NCBI RefSeq assembly: GCF_032460525.1
Contig: NZ_CP135963.1
Location: 1,116,001-1,180,000 of the forward strand
Direction of reading: 5' to 3'
Length of the DNA: 64,000 nt
Origin: Geodermatophilus sp. DSM 44513
GTDB lineage: Bacteria; Actinomycetota; Actinomycetes; Mycobacteriales; Geodermatophilaceae
Shown: positions 52,654 through 62,198 of the stretch, in pieces
How positions within the stretch are numbered: position 1 is the first letter of the stretch
Layout of the letters: every line of letters starts with the position of its first letter
Notes under the pieces: generated by a model
What the model was told of the DNA's origin: nothing
Databases searched by the model: none
The model's input: the letters and a program-made list of their open reading frames with translations, nothing else
Program-made: the position numbers and the translations under genes

Positions 52654-53154
52654 CTAGTCCAGACCCAGGTCGCGGCGCAGCTTGGCGACGTGACCGGTCG
52701 CCTTGACGTTGTAGGCGGCCTTCTCGACGCGGCCCTCGGCGTCGATGACGAACGTCGACCGGATGACCCCGAGGACCTCCTTGCCGTACAGCTTCTTGGT
52801 CCCGTACGCGCCGTAGGCGGCGAGCACCTCCTTGTCCGGGTCGGACAGCAGGGTGATCCGCAGGCCCTCGGCCTCGCGGAAGCGCGCCAGCTTGTCGACC
52901 GGGTCCGGGGAGATGCCGATGACGTCCAGGCCGGCCTCGGCCAGGTCGCCGGCGGAGGCGGTGAAGTCCACGGCCTGGGTGGTGCACCCCGGGGTCATCG
53001 CCGCCGGGTAGCAGTAGACGACCACCCGGCGGCCGCGGTGGTCGGCGAGCGACACCGGGGTGCCGTCGGCGTCGGGCAGCGTGAACCCCGGGGCGGGGTC
53101 GCCCGGGGCCAGGCGGACGGGAGCCGTGTCGAGGCCGCGGTCGGTGTCGGTCAT
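52654..53154 (-). CDS. bcp: Peroxiredoxin (thioredoxin-dependent thiol peroxidase)
   Basis: The 166-residue protein has GDPAPGFTLPDADGTPVSLADHRGRRVVVYCYP, then AAMTPGCTTQAVDF with the peroxidatic Cys, and YGKEVLGVIRSTFVIDAEGRV. It reduces peroxides using thioredoxin. The resolving cysteine found in many Bcp proteins five residues downstream of the first is absent, so it would be a 1-Cys type. ATG 53154 has AGGA eight bases upstream; ATG 53163 is an alternative. Confidence 0.92.
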   Translation of the reverse strand: MTDTDRGLDTAPVRLAPGDPAPGFTLPDADGTPVSLADHRGRRVVVYCYPAAMTPGCTTQAVDFTASAGDLAEAGLDVIGISPDPVDKLARFREAEGLRITLLSDPDKEVLAAYGAYGTKKLYGKEVLGVIRSTFVIDAEGRVEKAAYNVKATGHVAKLRRDLGLD

Positions 53155-53205
53155 GACCGGCATCCTGCCGTGCCCGGCCGGCCGCGCGGCAGGGGCGTCC
53201 CTGGG

Positions 53206-53610
53206 TCAGCCGGCGAGGAAGGACAGCCGGACCTGCCGCTCGGGGTTGTCGGTGTTGGTGTCCACCAGGCAGACCCGCTGCCAGGTGCCCAGCTGCAGGC
53301 GCCCGCCGAGCACCGGGATGCTCGTCGACGGCGGGACGAACGCCGGGAGCACGTGGTCGCGGCCGTGACCCGGACTGCCGTGCCGGTGCCGCCACCGCCC
53401 GTCGCGGGGGAGCAGCTCGTCGAGCTGGGCGAGCAGGTCGTCGTCGCTGCCGGCGCCGGTCTCGATGACGGCGACGCCTGCCGTCGCGTGCGGCACGAAC
53501 ACGTGCAGCAGCCCGTCGGCCTCCGCCCGCACGAACTCGGCGCACTCCTCGGTGAGGTCGACCACCGTGGGCTCGCCTCCGGTCCGGACCGTCCGCAGCT
53601 CAGATCGCAC
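53206..53610 (-). CDS. YjbQ family (UPF0047) protein
   Basis: The 134-residue product has [45 protein letters not shown] and [28 protein letters not shown], covering the whole UPF0047 fold. Some relatives have thiamine phosphate synthase activity in vitro. The GTG at 53610 gives the standard length. Its upstream region is the 84-bp tandem repeat. Confidence 0.88.
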   Translation of the reverse strand: MRSELRTVRTGGEPTVVDLTEECAEFVRAEADGLLHVFVPHATAGVAVIETGAGSDDDLLAQLDELLPRDGRWRHRHGSPGHGRDHVLPAFVPPSTSIPVLGGRLQLGTWQRVCLVDTNTDNPERQVRLSFLAG

Positions 53611-53629
53611 GTGACATTGTCGTCCTACC

Positions 53630-53828
53630 GGACGACACCGCGTCCAGGTGTCGTCCCCGACGCAGCCGAGCCGGCCCGCCGCCTCGTCGCGGGACCCACC
53701 GGGCCCCACTCCTCGACGGCACCGCGTCCAGGTGCCGTCCCCGACGCAGCCGAGCCGGCCCGCCGCCTCGTCGCGGGACCCTCCGGGCCCCACTCCTCGA
53801 CGACACCGCGTCCAGGTGCCGTCCCCGA
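53630..53828 (+). repeat. 84-bp tandem repeat (2.3 units) with internal hairpin
   Basis: ACCGCGTCCAGGT recurs at 53637, 53721 and 53805, giving two full 84-base units and a partial third. Each contains a 9-bp hairpin with the loop GCGTCCA; the stem is GACGACACC/GGTGTCGTC in unit 1 and GACGGCACC/GGTGCCGTC in unit 2. It lies between the divergent yjbQ and rph genes. Confidence 0.85.
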
Positions 53829-53951
53829 CGCCGGACGGCGGGAGCCGCGGTGTGCCCGCGACAGCCGCGCTGCACCGCGGCTCCGGCGGCCGCACGGCGG
53901 CTCTCGTGGGGGGCGCCGGCCCGCCCCCGGGCGGCACTACTGTCGGCGCAC

Positions 53952-54692
53952 GTGACCGCAGCAGCCGCGCCTCCGCGCCCCGACGGCCGGGCGGCCGACC
54001 AGCTCCGCCCCGTGACGATCACCCGCAACTGGCTGGACCACGCCGAGGGCTCGGTGCTGGTGGAGTTCGGCCGCACCCGCGTGCTCTGCGCGGCCAGCGT
54101 CACCGAGGGCGTGCCGCGCTGGCGGAAGGGCTCGGGCCTGGGCTGGGTGACCGCCGAGTACGCGATGCTGCCGCGGGCCACGCACACCCGCGGTGACCGC
54201 GAGTCGGTCAAGGGCCGCATCGGCGGGCGCACGCACGAGATCAGCCGGCTGGTCGGGCGCTCGCTGCGCGCCGCGGTCGACCTCGCCGCGCTGGGGGAGA
54301 ACAGCGTCGCCGTCGACTGCGACGTCCTGCAGGCCGACGGCGGCACCCGGACGGCGGCGATCACCGGTGCCTACGTCGCCCTCGCCGACGCCGTGTCCTG
54401 GCTGGGCGAGCGGCGCAAGCTGGCCCGCGCGAAGCCGCTGCTGCAGTCGGTGGCCGCGGTGAGCGTCGGCGTGGTCGACGGGCAGCCGCGACTGGACCTC
54501 GCCTACGAGGAGGACGTGCGCGCCGGCACCGACATGAACGTCGTGTGCACCGGCGACGGCAGCTTCGTCGAGGTCCAGGGCACCGCGGAGAACGGCGTCT
54601 TCGACCGCGGCACCCTCGACGCGCTGCTGGACCTCGCGGTCGGCGGCTGCGCCACGCTCACCGCGCTGCAGCAGCAGGCGCTCACCCGATGA
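53952..54692 (+). CDS. rph: Ribonuclease PH
   Basis: The 246-residue exoribonuclease matches its family throughout: [108 protein letters not shown]. It trims the 3' ends of tRNA precursors using phosphate. GTG 53952 gives the usual start. The stop overlaps rdgB as ATGA, the standard actinobacterial pair. Confidence 0.96.
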   Translation: MTAAAAPPRPDGRAADQLRPVTITRNWLDHAEGSVLVEFGRTRVLCAASVTEGVPRWRKGSGLGWVTAEYAMLPRATHTRGDRESVKGRIGGRTHEISRLVGRSLRAAVDLAALGENSVAVDCDVLQADGGTRTAAITGAYVALADAVSWLGERRKLARAKPLLQSVAAVSVGVVDGQPRLDLAYEEDVRAGTDMNVVCTGDGSFVEVQGTAENGVFDRGTLDALLDLAVGGCATLTALQQQALTR

Positions 54693-55300
54693 GCGCGCGG
54701 CTGCTGCTGGCCACCCGCAACCCCGGCAAGCTCGCCGAGCTGCGCCGGCTGCTGCACAGCGCCGTCCCCGGGGTGGACGTGCTGGGGCTGGGCGACCTCC
54801 CCGAGTACCCCGAGGCGCCCGAGACCGGTGCCACCTTCGCCGAGAACGCGCTGCTCAAGGCACGCGAGGCGGTCCGGCACACCGGGTTGGCCGCGGTCGC
54901 CGACGACTCCGGGCTGACCGTCGACGCGCTCAACGGGATGCCCGGGATCCTGTCCGCCCGCTGGTCGGGCCGGCACGGGGACGACGCGGCCAACACTGCC
55001 CTGCTGCTCGGCCAGCTGGCCGACGTGCCCGACGGGCGCCGCGGCGCCGCCTTCGTCTGCGCGGCCGCGGTGGTGACGCCGGAGGGCGCCGAGCGGGTGG
55101 TCGAGCGGTCCTGGCGCGGGGAGGTGGTCCGGGAGCCGCGGGGTGCCCACGGCTTCGGCTACGACCCGGTCTTCCTGCCCGACGGGCTGGAGCACACCGC
55201 CGCGGAGCTCACCGCCGCGGAGAAGGACGCGCGCAGCCACCGCGGGCAGGCCCTCACCGCCCTGGTGCCGCTGGTCGCCGAGCTGCTCGACCGGGCCTGA
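54689..55300 (+). CDS. rdgB: Non-canonical purine NTP pyrophosphatase (chromosomal copy)
   Basis: The 203-residue enzyme has [57 protein letters not shown] and [13 protein letters not shown], with all nucleotide-binding elements. It removes dITP, ITP and XTP from the pool. Unlike the island homologue at 13152 it retains the FAENALLKA element and is coupled to rph. Confidence 0.95.
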   Translation: MSARLLLATRNPGKLAELRRLLHSAVPGVDVLGLGDLPEYPEAPETGATFAENALLKAREAVRHTGLAAVADDSGLTVDALNGMPGILSARWSGRHGDDAANTALLLGQLADVPDGRRGAAFVCAAAVVTPEGAERVVERSWRGEVVREPRGAHGFGYDPVFLPDGLEHTAAELTAAEKDARSHRGQALTALVPLVAELLDRA

Positions 55301-55412
55301 CCGGCTCACCCCGAAGGAGGGGACCGGCGAGCCCGGGGTGCACCGGCCGGGTGGACCGGCCGATCCAGTCCGTGTCACCCGCACGAGGCGGGTGCCCGGA
55401 CGACGAGGGGCC

Positions 55413-57416
55413 ATGCGCACACACACCCGGCGGTCGACGAGGTCCCGTCCGCGACGGCGCGACCCCCACGGCCGCGTGCGGGCCGGCGCCCGGCTGCGGC
55501 TGCCCGCCCACGCCGCCACCGCCGGCCTGGTCGCCGTCCTGGCCGTGCTCACGGTCTTCTCGGTGACCGCTGCGGTGACCAACGCCCGCGCCGCCAGCGA
55601 CGCGGAGCAGAGCGCCCTGGTCTCGGAGTGGTCCGAGCAGGCCGAGCGCTCCCTGGTGCGCCAGGTCGACCTCGTCGACGACCTGGCCCTCGAACCGGAC
55701 GAGGAGCTGCGCGCCGAGTACGACGAGGCCAGCGCGGCCACCCGGGCGGCGATCGAGGAGATGGGTGCCGTCGCCGGCGCCGACGAGGAGATCGCCGTCC
55801 GCGAGTGGCTGCGGCTGCACACCCGGTACGAGTTCGCCGTCGAGCAGCTCCTGTCGGCCACCGCGACCAGCCCGGGGATCGCCGAGACCTACGAGGACGT
55901 CTACGTCGACCCGCACCACGACGCGCTGGAGGCCCTCATCCGCGACGAGGCCAAGCAGCACTGGGACCGCGCCAACGAGTCGCTGGCCTTCGTGGGCGAC
56001 GTCCAGCAAGTGCTGCTCGTCGCCACGCCGGTGGTCTTCGGTGCCGGGCTGGCCGTGGTGGCCTGGTTCGCCGCCATCCTCACCCGCAGCCGGCGGGAGA
56101 CCGTCGCGCAGGCCGAGGCCAACCGGCAGCAGGCGCTGCACGACGCGCTGACCGGCCTGCCCAACCGCACGCTGCTCCGCCAGCGCGGCGAGGTGGCGCT
56201 GGCCGGCGCCGAGTCCGGCTCGGTGGCGCTGATGCTCATCGACCTGGACCGGTTCAAGGAGGTCAACGACACCCTGGGGCACGCCTACGGGGACGTCGTC
56301 CTGCAGGCGGTGGCCGACCGGCTGCGCGCCACGGTCCGCGGCAGCGACACGGTGGCCCGGCTCGGCGGCGACGAGTTCGCCATCCTGCTGCCCCGCGTCG
56401 TCGACGAGGAGGCCGCCCGGCAGCTGGCCGGCCGGGCGCTGGTCGCGATGGAGGCGCCCATCGAGGTCGACGGCGTCTCCCTCGACATCGACGCGAGCAT
56501 CGGCATCGCCATGGCCGGCGTCCACGGGGAGGACGTGGAGACCCTGCTGCAGAGCGCGGACATCGCCATGTACTCCGCCAAGGACCGCGGGCTGGGCGTG
56601 TGCGTCTACGACGACGCCCTCAACGACCACAGCCCCGAGCGGCTGGGCCTGCTCGGCCAGCTGCGCCGGGCGATCGACAACGGCGAGCTGGTGCTGCACT
56701 TCCAGCCCAAGATCGCCCTGCCCGGTGCCCAGGTGTGCGGGGTGGAGGCCCTGGTGCGCTGGCAGCACCCGCAGCGCGGCCTGGTCCCCCCGGGCGACTT
56801 CATCCCGCTGGCCGAGCGCACCCCGCTCATCCGGCCGCTGACCCGCTACGTCGTCGACGCGGCCCTCGAGCAGTGCGCGCGGTGGCGGGACGCCGGCCGG
56901 GACCTCGGCGTCGCGGTCAACATCTCGGCCCGCAACCTGCTCGACGAGCACTTCGTCGACGAGGTGGAGGAGCTGCTCGAGCACTGGCGGCTGCCGGCGT
57001 CCTGCTTGGAGCTGGAGGTCACCGAGAGCGCGATCATGGCCGACCCCGAGCGGGCCCGGCGGATCCTCACCCGGCTGGCCGAGTGCGGCGTCACCCTGTC
57101 GGTCGACGACTTCGGGGCCGGCTACACCTCGCTGGCCCAGCTCAAGGACCTGCCGGTGCGCCAGTTGAAGATCGACCGCTCCTTCGTCGCGCCGATGGCG
57201 GCCGACCCGAGCAACGCGATGATCGTGCGGTCGGTGGTCGAGCTGGGGCACAACCTGGGGCTGACCACCGTCGCGGAGGGCGTCGAGGACCAGGCGACCT
57301 GCGAGAGCCTGCAGGCGATGGGCTGCGACGTGGCGCAGGGCTACTACATCTGCCGGCCGATGCCGGCCGACGCGCTCGAGGCGTGGTTCGACGCGACGGT
57401 CGGCCTGCGGGTCTGA
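55413..57416 (+). CDS. Membrane GGDEF-EAL cyclic-di-GMP enzyme
   Basis: The 667-residue protein has two transmembrane helices (about residues 32-54 and 202-225) around a periplasmic helical domain, then GGDEF (LIDLDRFKEVNDTLGHAYGD...RLGGDEFAILLP, intact active site) and EAL (FQPKIALPGAQVCGVEALVRW, NISARNL, LEVTESAIM, SVDDFGAGYTSL, KIDRSFV, AEGVED). Both catalytic halves look complete, so it could make and degrade c-di-GMP. The periplasmic part presumably senses a signal. It has no adjacent partner. Confidence 0.92.
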   Translation: MRTHTRRSTRSRPRRRDPHGRVRAGARLRLPAHAATAGLVAVLAVLTVFSVTAAVTNARAASDAEQSALVSEWSEQAERSLVRQVDLVDDLALEPDEELRAEYDEASAATRAAIEEMGAVAGADEEIAVREWLRLHTRYEFAVEQLLSATATSPGIAETYEDVYVDPHHDALEALIRDEAKQHWDRANESLAFVGDVQQVLLVATPVVFGAGLAVVAWFAAILTRSRRETVAQAEANRQQALHDALTGLPNRTLLRQRGEVALAGAESGSVALMLIDLDRFKEVNDTLGHAYGDVVLQAVADRLRATVRGSDTVARLGGDEFAILLPRVVDEEAARQLAGRALVAMEAPIEVDGVSLDIDASIGIAMAGVHGEDVETLLQSADIAMYSAKDRGLGVCVYDDALNDHSPERLGLLGQLRRAIDNGELVLHFQPKIALPGAQVCGVEALVRWQHPQRGLVPPGDFIPLAERTPLIRPLTRYVVDAALEQCARWRDAGRDLGVAVNISARNLLDEHFVDEVEELLEHWRLPASCLELEVTESAIMADPERARRILTRLAECGVTLSVDDFGAGYTSLAQLKDLPVRQLKIDRSFVAPMAADPSNAMIVRSVVELGHNLGLTTVAEGVEDQATCESLQAMGCDVAQGYYICRPMPADALEAWFDATVGLRV

Positions 57417-57464
57417 GCCGCGGACCCCGCCGGCCCCGGTGCGCCGCGGCCGGCGGGCGGCGGG

Positions 57465-58292
57465 TCAGGAGGTCGGCCCGGCCCCGGTGGGGGACGACGC
57501 CTCGTCCTCCCCGGCGTCCGGCGCCGGTGCCGACCCGCCCGGGGACCGGGTCGGCCCGCTGCCGGTGGTCGGCTCGGCGGCCGGGGTGCGCGACGGCGTC
57601 ACCGACCCGGACGTGGACCCGCCGTCCTCCTCCGGGACCTCCTCCTCCGCCGGGGCACCCTCGTCGCCGTCGGTGGCCGGGGCACTCGTCCCGGTGGCCG
57701 GCGCGGTCGGGGTGGGAGACGAGGGGGCCGGGTCACCCGGCTCCTGCTCCCCGGTGGGGCCCTGCCCGCCGGTCGAGGACGCCTCGGTGATCGCGCCGAT
57801 GGTCGTGGCCGCGGAGGTCTCGGTGTCCCCGACGAGCGCGGACACCGGTCGCTGCCCGACCAGCTCGATGCCGCTCAGGACCACCATGGCCAGCCCGAAC
57901 ACCGCCGCGGCGTAGCCGGCGACCCTGGTCCAGCGCAGCCGCCGGGGTCGCGCGGTCGGGCGGCGGGGGTCCAGGTGGGCCGGCAGCACCGCGGTGGCCG
58001 GCGGCGCCGCGGCCGACGGCCGGCCGGTGCGCTGTCCGCGGGCCTGGCGCAGCCTCCGGCTGGTGCGCTGCAGGGAGGTGCCGTAGACCGCGGCGCCGAC
58101 GGTGCTGACGACGCTGGCCAGGGCGGCACCGATCAGGGTGCCGGCCAGGCCGGAGGTGGAGGCGACCACGGCGGCGGACACCGCGGCCAGGGCGCCGGCG
58201 GCCACCTGGGTGGCACTGAGCTGGGTGGCCGGTCGCGGCTCCTCGGCGGGCCGGGCGGACGTGTCGCTCGGGTCGGGACGTGGCGGGGTCAT
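57465..58292 (-). CDS. Membrane protein with acidic Pro/Ser/Thr tail
   Basis: A 275-residue protein: an N-terminal hydrophobic segment (ATQVAAGALAAVSAAVVAST and LAGTLIGAALASVVSTVGAAVY, about 27-70), a basic cytosolic loop, another membrane helix (VAGYAAAVFGLAMVVLSGIELV) and a roughly 120-residue acidic tail rich in P, S, T, G, E. The first part resembles actinobacterial proteins annotated as hypothetical with repeated alanine/glycine membrane segments. The tail is probably extracytoplasmic. No function is evident. Confidence 0.7.
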   Translation of the reverse strand: MTPPRPDPSDTSARPAEEPRPATQLSATQVAAGALAAVSAAVVASTSGLAGTLIGAALASVVSTVGAAVYGTSLQRTSRRLRQARGQRTGRPSAAAPPATAVLPAHLDPRRPTARPRRLRWTRVAGYAAAVFGLAMVVLSGIELVGQRPVSALVGDTETSAATTIGAITEASSTGGQGPTGEQEPGDPAPSSPTPTAPATGTSAPATDGDEGAPAEEEVPEEDGGSTSGSVTPSRTPAAEPTTGSGPTRSPGGSAPAPDAGEDEASSPTGAGPTS

Positions 58293-58514
58293 GGGCTCCG
58301 GCGGGGGTCGGTGCGTGCAGGGCGATGCGGCCGGGACGGGCGGCGCTGCGCGACGGCCTGCCCTCCCAGGGTAGGGGCGCGTCCTGCGGCGTCCCGGCGC
58401 CGATCGGCCCGCCGTGCCGCTGACCTGCACGGACGGCGTCGTGTGATCCCGCTCGCGCGCGTCCCGCCGTCCGCCCGCGCGGCGCGCCGGCGGGCGCCCG
58501 GGCACAGTGGGCGG

Positions 58515-59435
58515 GTGCGGATCTCGGTGGCGGGTGTGCGGGCGCTGCGCTTCGACGACGGGACGCCGGTGACCGCGGCCTCCGCCGTCGCGCCGCTGGG
58601 CGAGGGCTTCCTGGTGGCCCAGGACGACTCCACGGTGGCCGCCTGGCTGCGCGGCGACTCGGTGACCGCGCTGCGCCTGCTGCCGCCCGTCGAGGGCCTG
58701 GACCGGTTCAGCGAGGCGGCGGGCACCAAGCGGCTCAAGCCCGACCTGGAGGTGGCCTGCCCCGCGGAGGTCGACGGAGAGCCGGCCGTCCTGGCGCTCG
58801 GCTCGGGCGCCACCGACCGGCGCACCCGCGGGGTCCTGGTGCGGCTGGACGGCGGGGTGCCCGTCGTCCGCGCGGGGGAGCTGGCGCCGCTGTACGCGCG
58901 GGTCGCCCGCGTGCTCGGCATCGACGACGACCAGCTCAACCTGGAGGGCGCCAGCCGGCACGGCGACACCGTCCGCTGGTTCAACCGCGGCAACCTGGCC
59001 GCCGGGCTGCCCTCGCGCAGCGTGGACGTCCCGCTGGCCGCCCTGGTCGACGCCGTCCTCGGCCGGGCGGACCCCGGCTCCGTGCCGGTGGACCGCCCCC
59101 GCTCCTACGACCTCGGCGAGGTGGCCGGGGTGGGCCTGGCGGTGACCGACGCGATCACCCTGCCCGACGGGCGGCTGCTGCTGAGCGCGGCCGCCGAGGA
59201 CACCCCGAACGCCGTCGACGACGGGCCGGTGGTCGCCGCCGCGCTGGTGCTGGTCGACGGGGACGTCGTGCTGGACGTCGGCGCCCTCCCGGAGGTGGAC
59301 GGGCAGGTGGCCAAGGTCGAGGGGCTGGCGCTGCGCGGCACGCGCGACGGTGCGCTGCAGCTGCTGGCCGTCGTGGACGACGACGACCCCACCGGCCCGG
59401 CGGCGGCGCTGGAGCTGCACGTCGAGCTGGGCTGA
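58515..59435 (+). CDS. DUF6929-like hypothetical protein
   Basis: The 306-residue protein has repeated beta-strand units (FLVAQDDSTVAAWLRGDSVTALRLLP; VLALGSGATDRRTRGVLVRLDG; LNLEGASRHGDTVRWFNRGN; LSAAAEDTPNAVDDGPVVAAALV; KVEGLALRGTRDGALQLLAVVDDDD), a beta-propeller-like pattern. It resembles the family annotated DUF6929. No signal peptide is present at GTG 58515. The function is unknown. It precedes the tRNA-Leu gene, which is on the opposite strand. Confidence 0.75.
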   Translation: MRISVAGVRALRFDDGTPVTAASAVAPLGEGFLVAQDDSTVAAWLRGDSVTALRLLPPVEGLDRFSEAAGTKRLKPDLEVACPAEVDGEPAVLALGSGATDRRTRGVLVRLDGGVPVVRAGELAPLYARVARVLGIDDDQLNLEGASRHGDTVRWFNRGNLAAGLPSRSVDVPLAALVDAVLGRADPGSVPVDRPRSYDLGEVAGVGLAVTDAITLPDGRLLLSAAAEDTPNAVDDGPVVAAALVLVDGDVVLDVGALPEVDGQVAKVEGLALRGTRDGALQLLAVVDDDDPTGPAAALELHVELG

Positions 59436-59436
59436 G

Positions 59437-59517
59437 TGCGGGAGGCGGGAGTCGAACCCGCACGCCCGAGGGCACCAGATCCTAAGTCTGGCGTGGCTGC
59501 CGTTACACCACTCCCGC
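59437..59517 (-). tRNA. tRNA-Leu(TAG)
   Basis: The minus strand folds as an 81-nt class II tRNA: acceptor GCGGGAG/CTCCCGC with discriminator A, D-arm, anticodon stem CCAGA/TCTGG with loop CTTAGGA (anticodon TAG), a long variable arm (TGCCCTCGGGCGT) and T-arm GCGGG/TTCGACT/CCCGC. CCA is not encoded. Confidence 0.95.
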
Positions 59518-59606
59518 GTGGGATCCGAGCATAGGGACCCGCCCACGCGGGTGGCCCTCGCCCGACTGACGCGCCCGGGCCGGGGCCGTCTGGCAGGCTG
59601 TCGCCC

Positions 59607-59837
59607 GTGCCTCGCGACCCTCGACAGATCCAGCTGGAGATCGACGCCGCCCGGGAGTCGCTCGCGGCGACCCTGGACCAGCTGGCCGCCCGGACCAGCC
59701 CGCAGCGGTTGAGGGCCCAGGGGCAGGCCGCCGTCCAGCAGTTCCTGCAGACCCCGGCGGGGATGGCCGCCGTCGGCGCGGTCGGTCTGCTGATGACGCT
59801 GGTGATGGTGCAGAAGGTCCGGCACCGGAACGACTGA
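59607..59837 (+). CDS. Small DUF3618 membrane protein
   Basis: The 76-residue product has RDPRQIQLEIDAARESLAATLDQLAARTSPQR (the DUF3618 helix) followed by one membrane helix (MAAVGAVGLLMTLVMVQKV). It is the minimal form of the domain found at the start of the 23653 protein. It starts at GTG 59607. Confidence 0.85.
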   Translation: MPRDPRQIQLEIDAARESLAATLDQLAARTSPQRLRAQGQAAVQQFLQTPAGMAAVGAVGLLMTLVMVQKVRHRND

Positions 59838-59851
59838 GCGCGACGACCGAG

Positions 59852-60349
59852 ATGGCCCACCCCCGCCCCGATCCCGTCGGTCCCGGCCAGGAGTCGGTCT
59901 GGGACTACCCCCGCCCGCCCTCGGCCGAGGTGTCCGGTCGCCGGGTGGTGGTCGAGCTCGGCGGCCGCGTCGTCGCGGCGACCGATCGCCCGATCCGGGT
60001 CTGCGAGACCAGCCACCCGCCGGTCTACTACGTCCCCCGCGAGGACGTCGCCGAGGGCGTGCTGGAGCGCGCCGCCGGCAGCTCGTGGTGCGAGTGGAAG
60101 GGCGCGGCCACCTACTGGGACGCGGTCGTCGACGGACGGCGGTACCCGTCGGTGGGTTGGTCCTACGAGTCGCCGGTGCCGCGCTACGCCCACCTGCGCG
60201 GCGCGGTGGCCTTCTACCCGAGCCGGGTCGACCGGGCGCTCGTCGACGGGGAGACCGTGCGGGCGCAGCCGGGCGACTTCTACGGCGGCTGGATCACCGA
60301 CGAGGTCGTCGGCCCGTTCAAGGGCTCGCCGGGCACGCTCGGCTGGTGA
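59852..60349 (+). CDS. DUF427 protein
   Basis: The 165-residue protein carries ESVWDYPRPPSAEVSGRRVVVELGG, ETSHPPVYYVPREDV, SWCEWKGAATYWDAVVDG, VGWSYESPVPRYAHLRGAVAFYPSRVD and YGGWITDEVVGPFKGSPGT, covering the whole DUF427 fold. Biochemical function is unknown. It follows the DUF3618 gene by 14 bp. Confidence 0.88.
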   Translation: MAHPRPDPVGPGQESVWDYPRPPSAEVSGRRVVVELGGRVVAATDRPIRVCETSHPPVYYVPREDVAEGVLERAAGSSWCEWKGAATYWDAVVDGRRYPSVGWSYESPVPRYAHLRGAVAFYPSRVDRALVDGETVRAQPGDFYGGWITDEVVGPFKGSPGTLGW

Positions 60350-60350
60350 G

Positions 60351-60977
60351 TCAGGCGGTCGCCGGCCGCGCGTTGCGCAGCAGCGGCAGGACGACGGTCC
60401 CGAACACGTCGTCGAGGTAGCCGTCGTCCAGCGGCAGGCCGGTGAGCAGCCAGCGCTGCACGACCAGCGCGCTGATCGCCTCCGAGGTCACCGAGCCGTC
60501 CATGCCCGGGCGGACCTCGCCGCGCTCTTCCGCTCGCGCCCACATGGCGGCGAAGGCGCCGTGCCACACGGCCAGCGGCCCCTCCCGGAAGGCCTGCACC
60601 AGGGCCGGCTGGTGCTGCATCGCCGGCAGCAGCGACCGGATCGCCGCCCCGGCCGGGCTCTGCACCGTGCCGGCCACCAGCTGCAGCAGCGCGCGGGCGT
60701 CGCGCTCGACCGAGCCGGTGTCCGGCGGGACCGCGATCGCCCGGTGGATGTCGGAGAGCGTGTCCACCACCAGGTCGTGCTTGGTGCGCCACCGGCGGTA
60801 GATGGTCGCCTTGCCCACACCGGCCTCGGCGGCCACCGCGTCCATGGTCAGCGCGCCGTACCCGACCTGGGCCAGCAGCCGCAGGATGGCCGCTCGGATG
60901 ACGCCGTCCCGGCTGGGGTCGCGGGGGCGGCCGCCCCGCGGGGAGCGCACCGGCGGAGGATCCTGGGTGACGATCAT
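60351..60977 (-). CDS. TetR-family transcriptional regulator
   Basis: The 208-residue protein has the TetR helix-turn-helix VIRAAILRLLAQVGYGALTMDAVAAEAGVGKATIYRRW with a basic N-terminal arm (RSPRGGRPRDPSRDG), and a C-terminal TetR_C-type ligand domain. It is divergent from the EAL gene (138 bp between starts) and may repress it, although no operator palindrome is clear. Confidence 0.9.
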   Translation of the reverse strand: MIVTQDPPPVRSPRGGRPRDPSRDGVIRAAILRLLAQVGYGALTMDAVAAEAGVGKATIYRRWRTKHDLVVDTLSDIHRAIAVPPDTGSVERDARALLQLVAGTVQSPAGAAIRSLLPAMQHQPALVQAFREGPLAVWHGAFAAMWARAEERGEVRPGMDGSVTSEAISALVVQRWLLTGLPLDDGYLDDVFGTVVLPLLRNARPATA

Positions 60978-61115
60978 GGGCTGACCTTAGACACTCAGGT
61001 GAGACACGACGACACGATCCGGAACCGCCGGTCGTCGGTTCGGCGCGTCCGGCGCGTCGGCACCGACCGCGCGCCCGTCGGAGCCCGCCGTCCCCGTGCC
61101 GTGCATCCTGGTGGC

Positions 61116-62198
61116 GTGGCGCCCCCTGACCGACGACTGCGGCGCCGGGAGTACTGGCACCTGCCGGCCCGCGCGACCCACGTCCTGCTCGCGACCTCCG
61201 ACGCGCACCTGCTCACCGAGGTGGCCCGCACGGCGCGGACGCTGGGTCTGCAGGTGTCGGTGTCCCCGGACCTGCTCGACCTCGACGACGAGGACGGCGG
61301 CCGCGGCGTCGAGCGGCTGTTCCGGCGCCTGGCCCGCGCGCTCACCACCGCGGAGGCCGAGGACCTGCGGGTCGCCACCGACCCCCCGGACGGCGGCTCG
61401 GCGCTGACCGCCCGGCTGCTCACCGCGCCGACGCTCGCCGTGGAGCTGGCCCGCCGCGGCGTCACGGCCGACATCGGCCTGCTGACCGAGGCCGAGCTGT
61501 GGTCGGTGTACCAGCCGATCGTCCGGCTCGACGACCGTGCCGTCGTGGCCCAGGAGGCGCTGCTGCGGGGGGCGGTCGGCGGGCGGGAGATCGGCGCGGA
61601 GGACCTGTTCTTCGTCGCGGAGTCCGCCGGGTGGCTGCCGCGGCTGGACCGCATCGGCCGCGAGTCGGCGGTCACCGGGGCGGCGGCCTGGCTCGGCGGC
61701 GCCGACCTGTTCGTCAACTCCGACCCCGCCTCGGTGCACCGGCCGGAGGTGAGCCTCGCCGGCACCGCCCAGGCCCTGGAGGACGCCGGCATCCACCCCT
61801 CGCGGATGGTCGTCGAGGTGGGCGAGGTCTCCGCCGTCCGGGACCGCGGGCACCTGCTCTCGGTGCTCGAGCACCACCGCTCGCTCGGCTGGCGGGTGGC
61901 GCTGGACGACGTCGCGGCGGGCTGGTCGAGCCGCTCGCTGCTCACCGCCGTCCGCCCCGACGTGGTCAAGCTGGGCCGGCCGCTGGTGCAGGCACTGCCC
62001 GACGACGGCGCGCGCACCATGGTGCGCTCGGTCGTCGAGCTGGCCCACGAGCTCGGCGCGCAGGTCGTGGCCGAGGGCGTGGAGACCGAGCGGACCGCCG
62101 ACGAGGTCACCCGCCTGGGCGCCGATCTGGGTCAGGGCTGGCTGTTCGGCCGCCCCGTCCCGCCGCCGGCGACGGTCAGTGCAGGCCCCAGCCGGTGA
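61116..62198 (+). CDS. EAL-domain protein with short N-terminal regulatory segment
   Basis: The 360-residue cytosolic protein has a helical N-terminus resembling DICT-type sensor segments and a C-terminal EAL domain: VYQPIVRLDDRAVVAQEALLRG, FVNSDP, VVEVGEV, VALDDVAAGW, VKLGRPLV and VAEGVET. The EAL glutamate, DD pair and lysine are kept, but DDFG is DDVA and KID is KLG, so hydrolysis of c-di-GMP may be weak and a binding role is possible. Its stop overlaps the convergent histidine-phosphatase gene by 23 bp. Confidence 0.85.
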   Translation: MAPPDRRLRRREYWHLPARATHVLLATSDAHLLTEVARTARTLGLQVSVSPDLLDLDDEDGGRGVERLFRRLARALTTAEAEDLRVATDPPDGGSALTARLLTAPTLAVELARRGVTADIGLLTEAELWSVYQPIVRLDDRAVVAQEALLRGAVGGREIGAEDLFFVAESAGWLPRLDRIGRESAVTGAAAWLGGADLFVNSDPASVHRPEVSLAGTAQALEDAGIHPSRMVVEVGEVSAVRDRGHLLSVLEHHRSLGWRVALDDVAAGWSSRSLLTAVRPDVVKLGRPLVQALPDDGARTMVRSVVELAHELGAQVVAEGVETERTADEVTRLGADLGQGWLFGRPVPPPATVSAGPSR

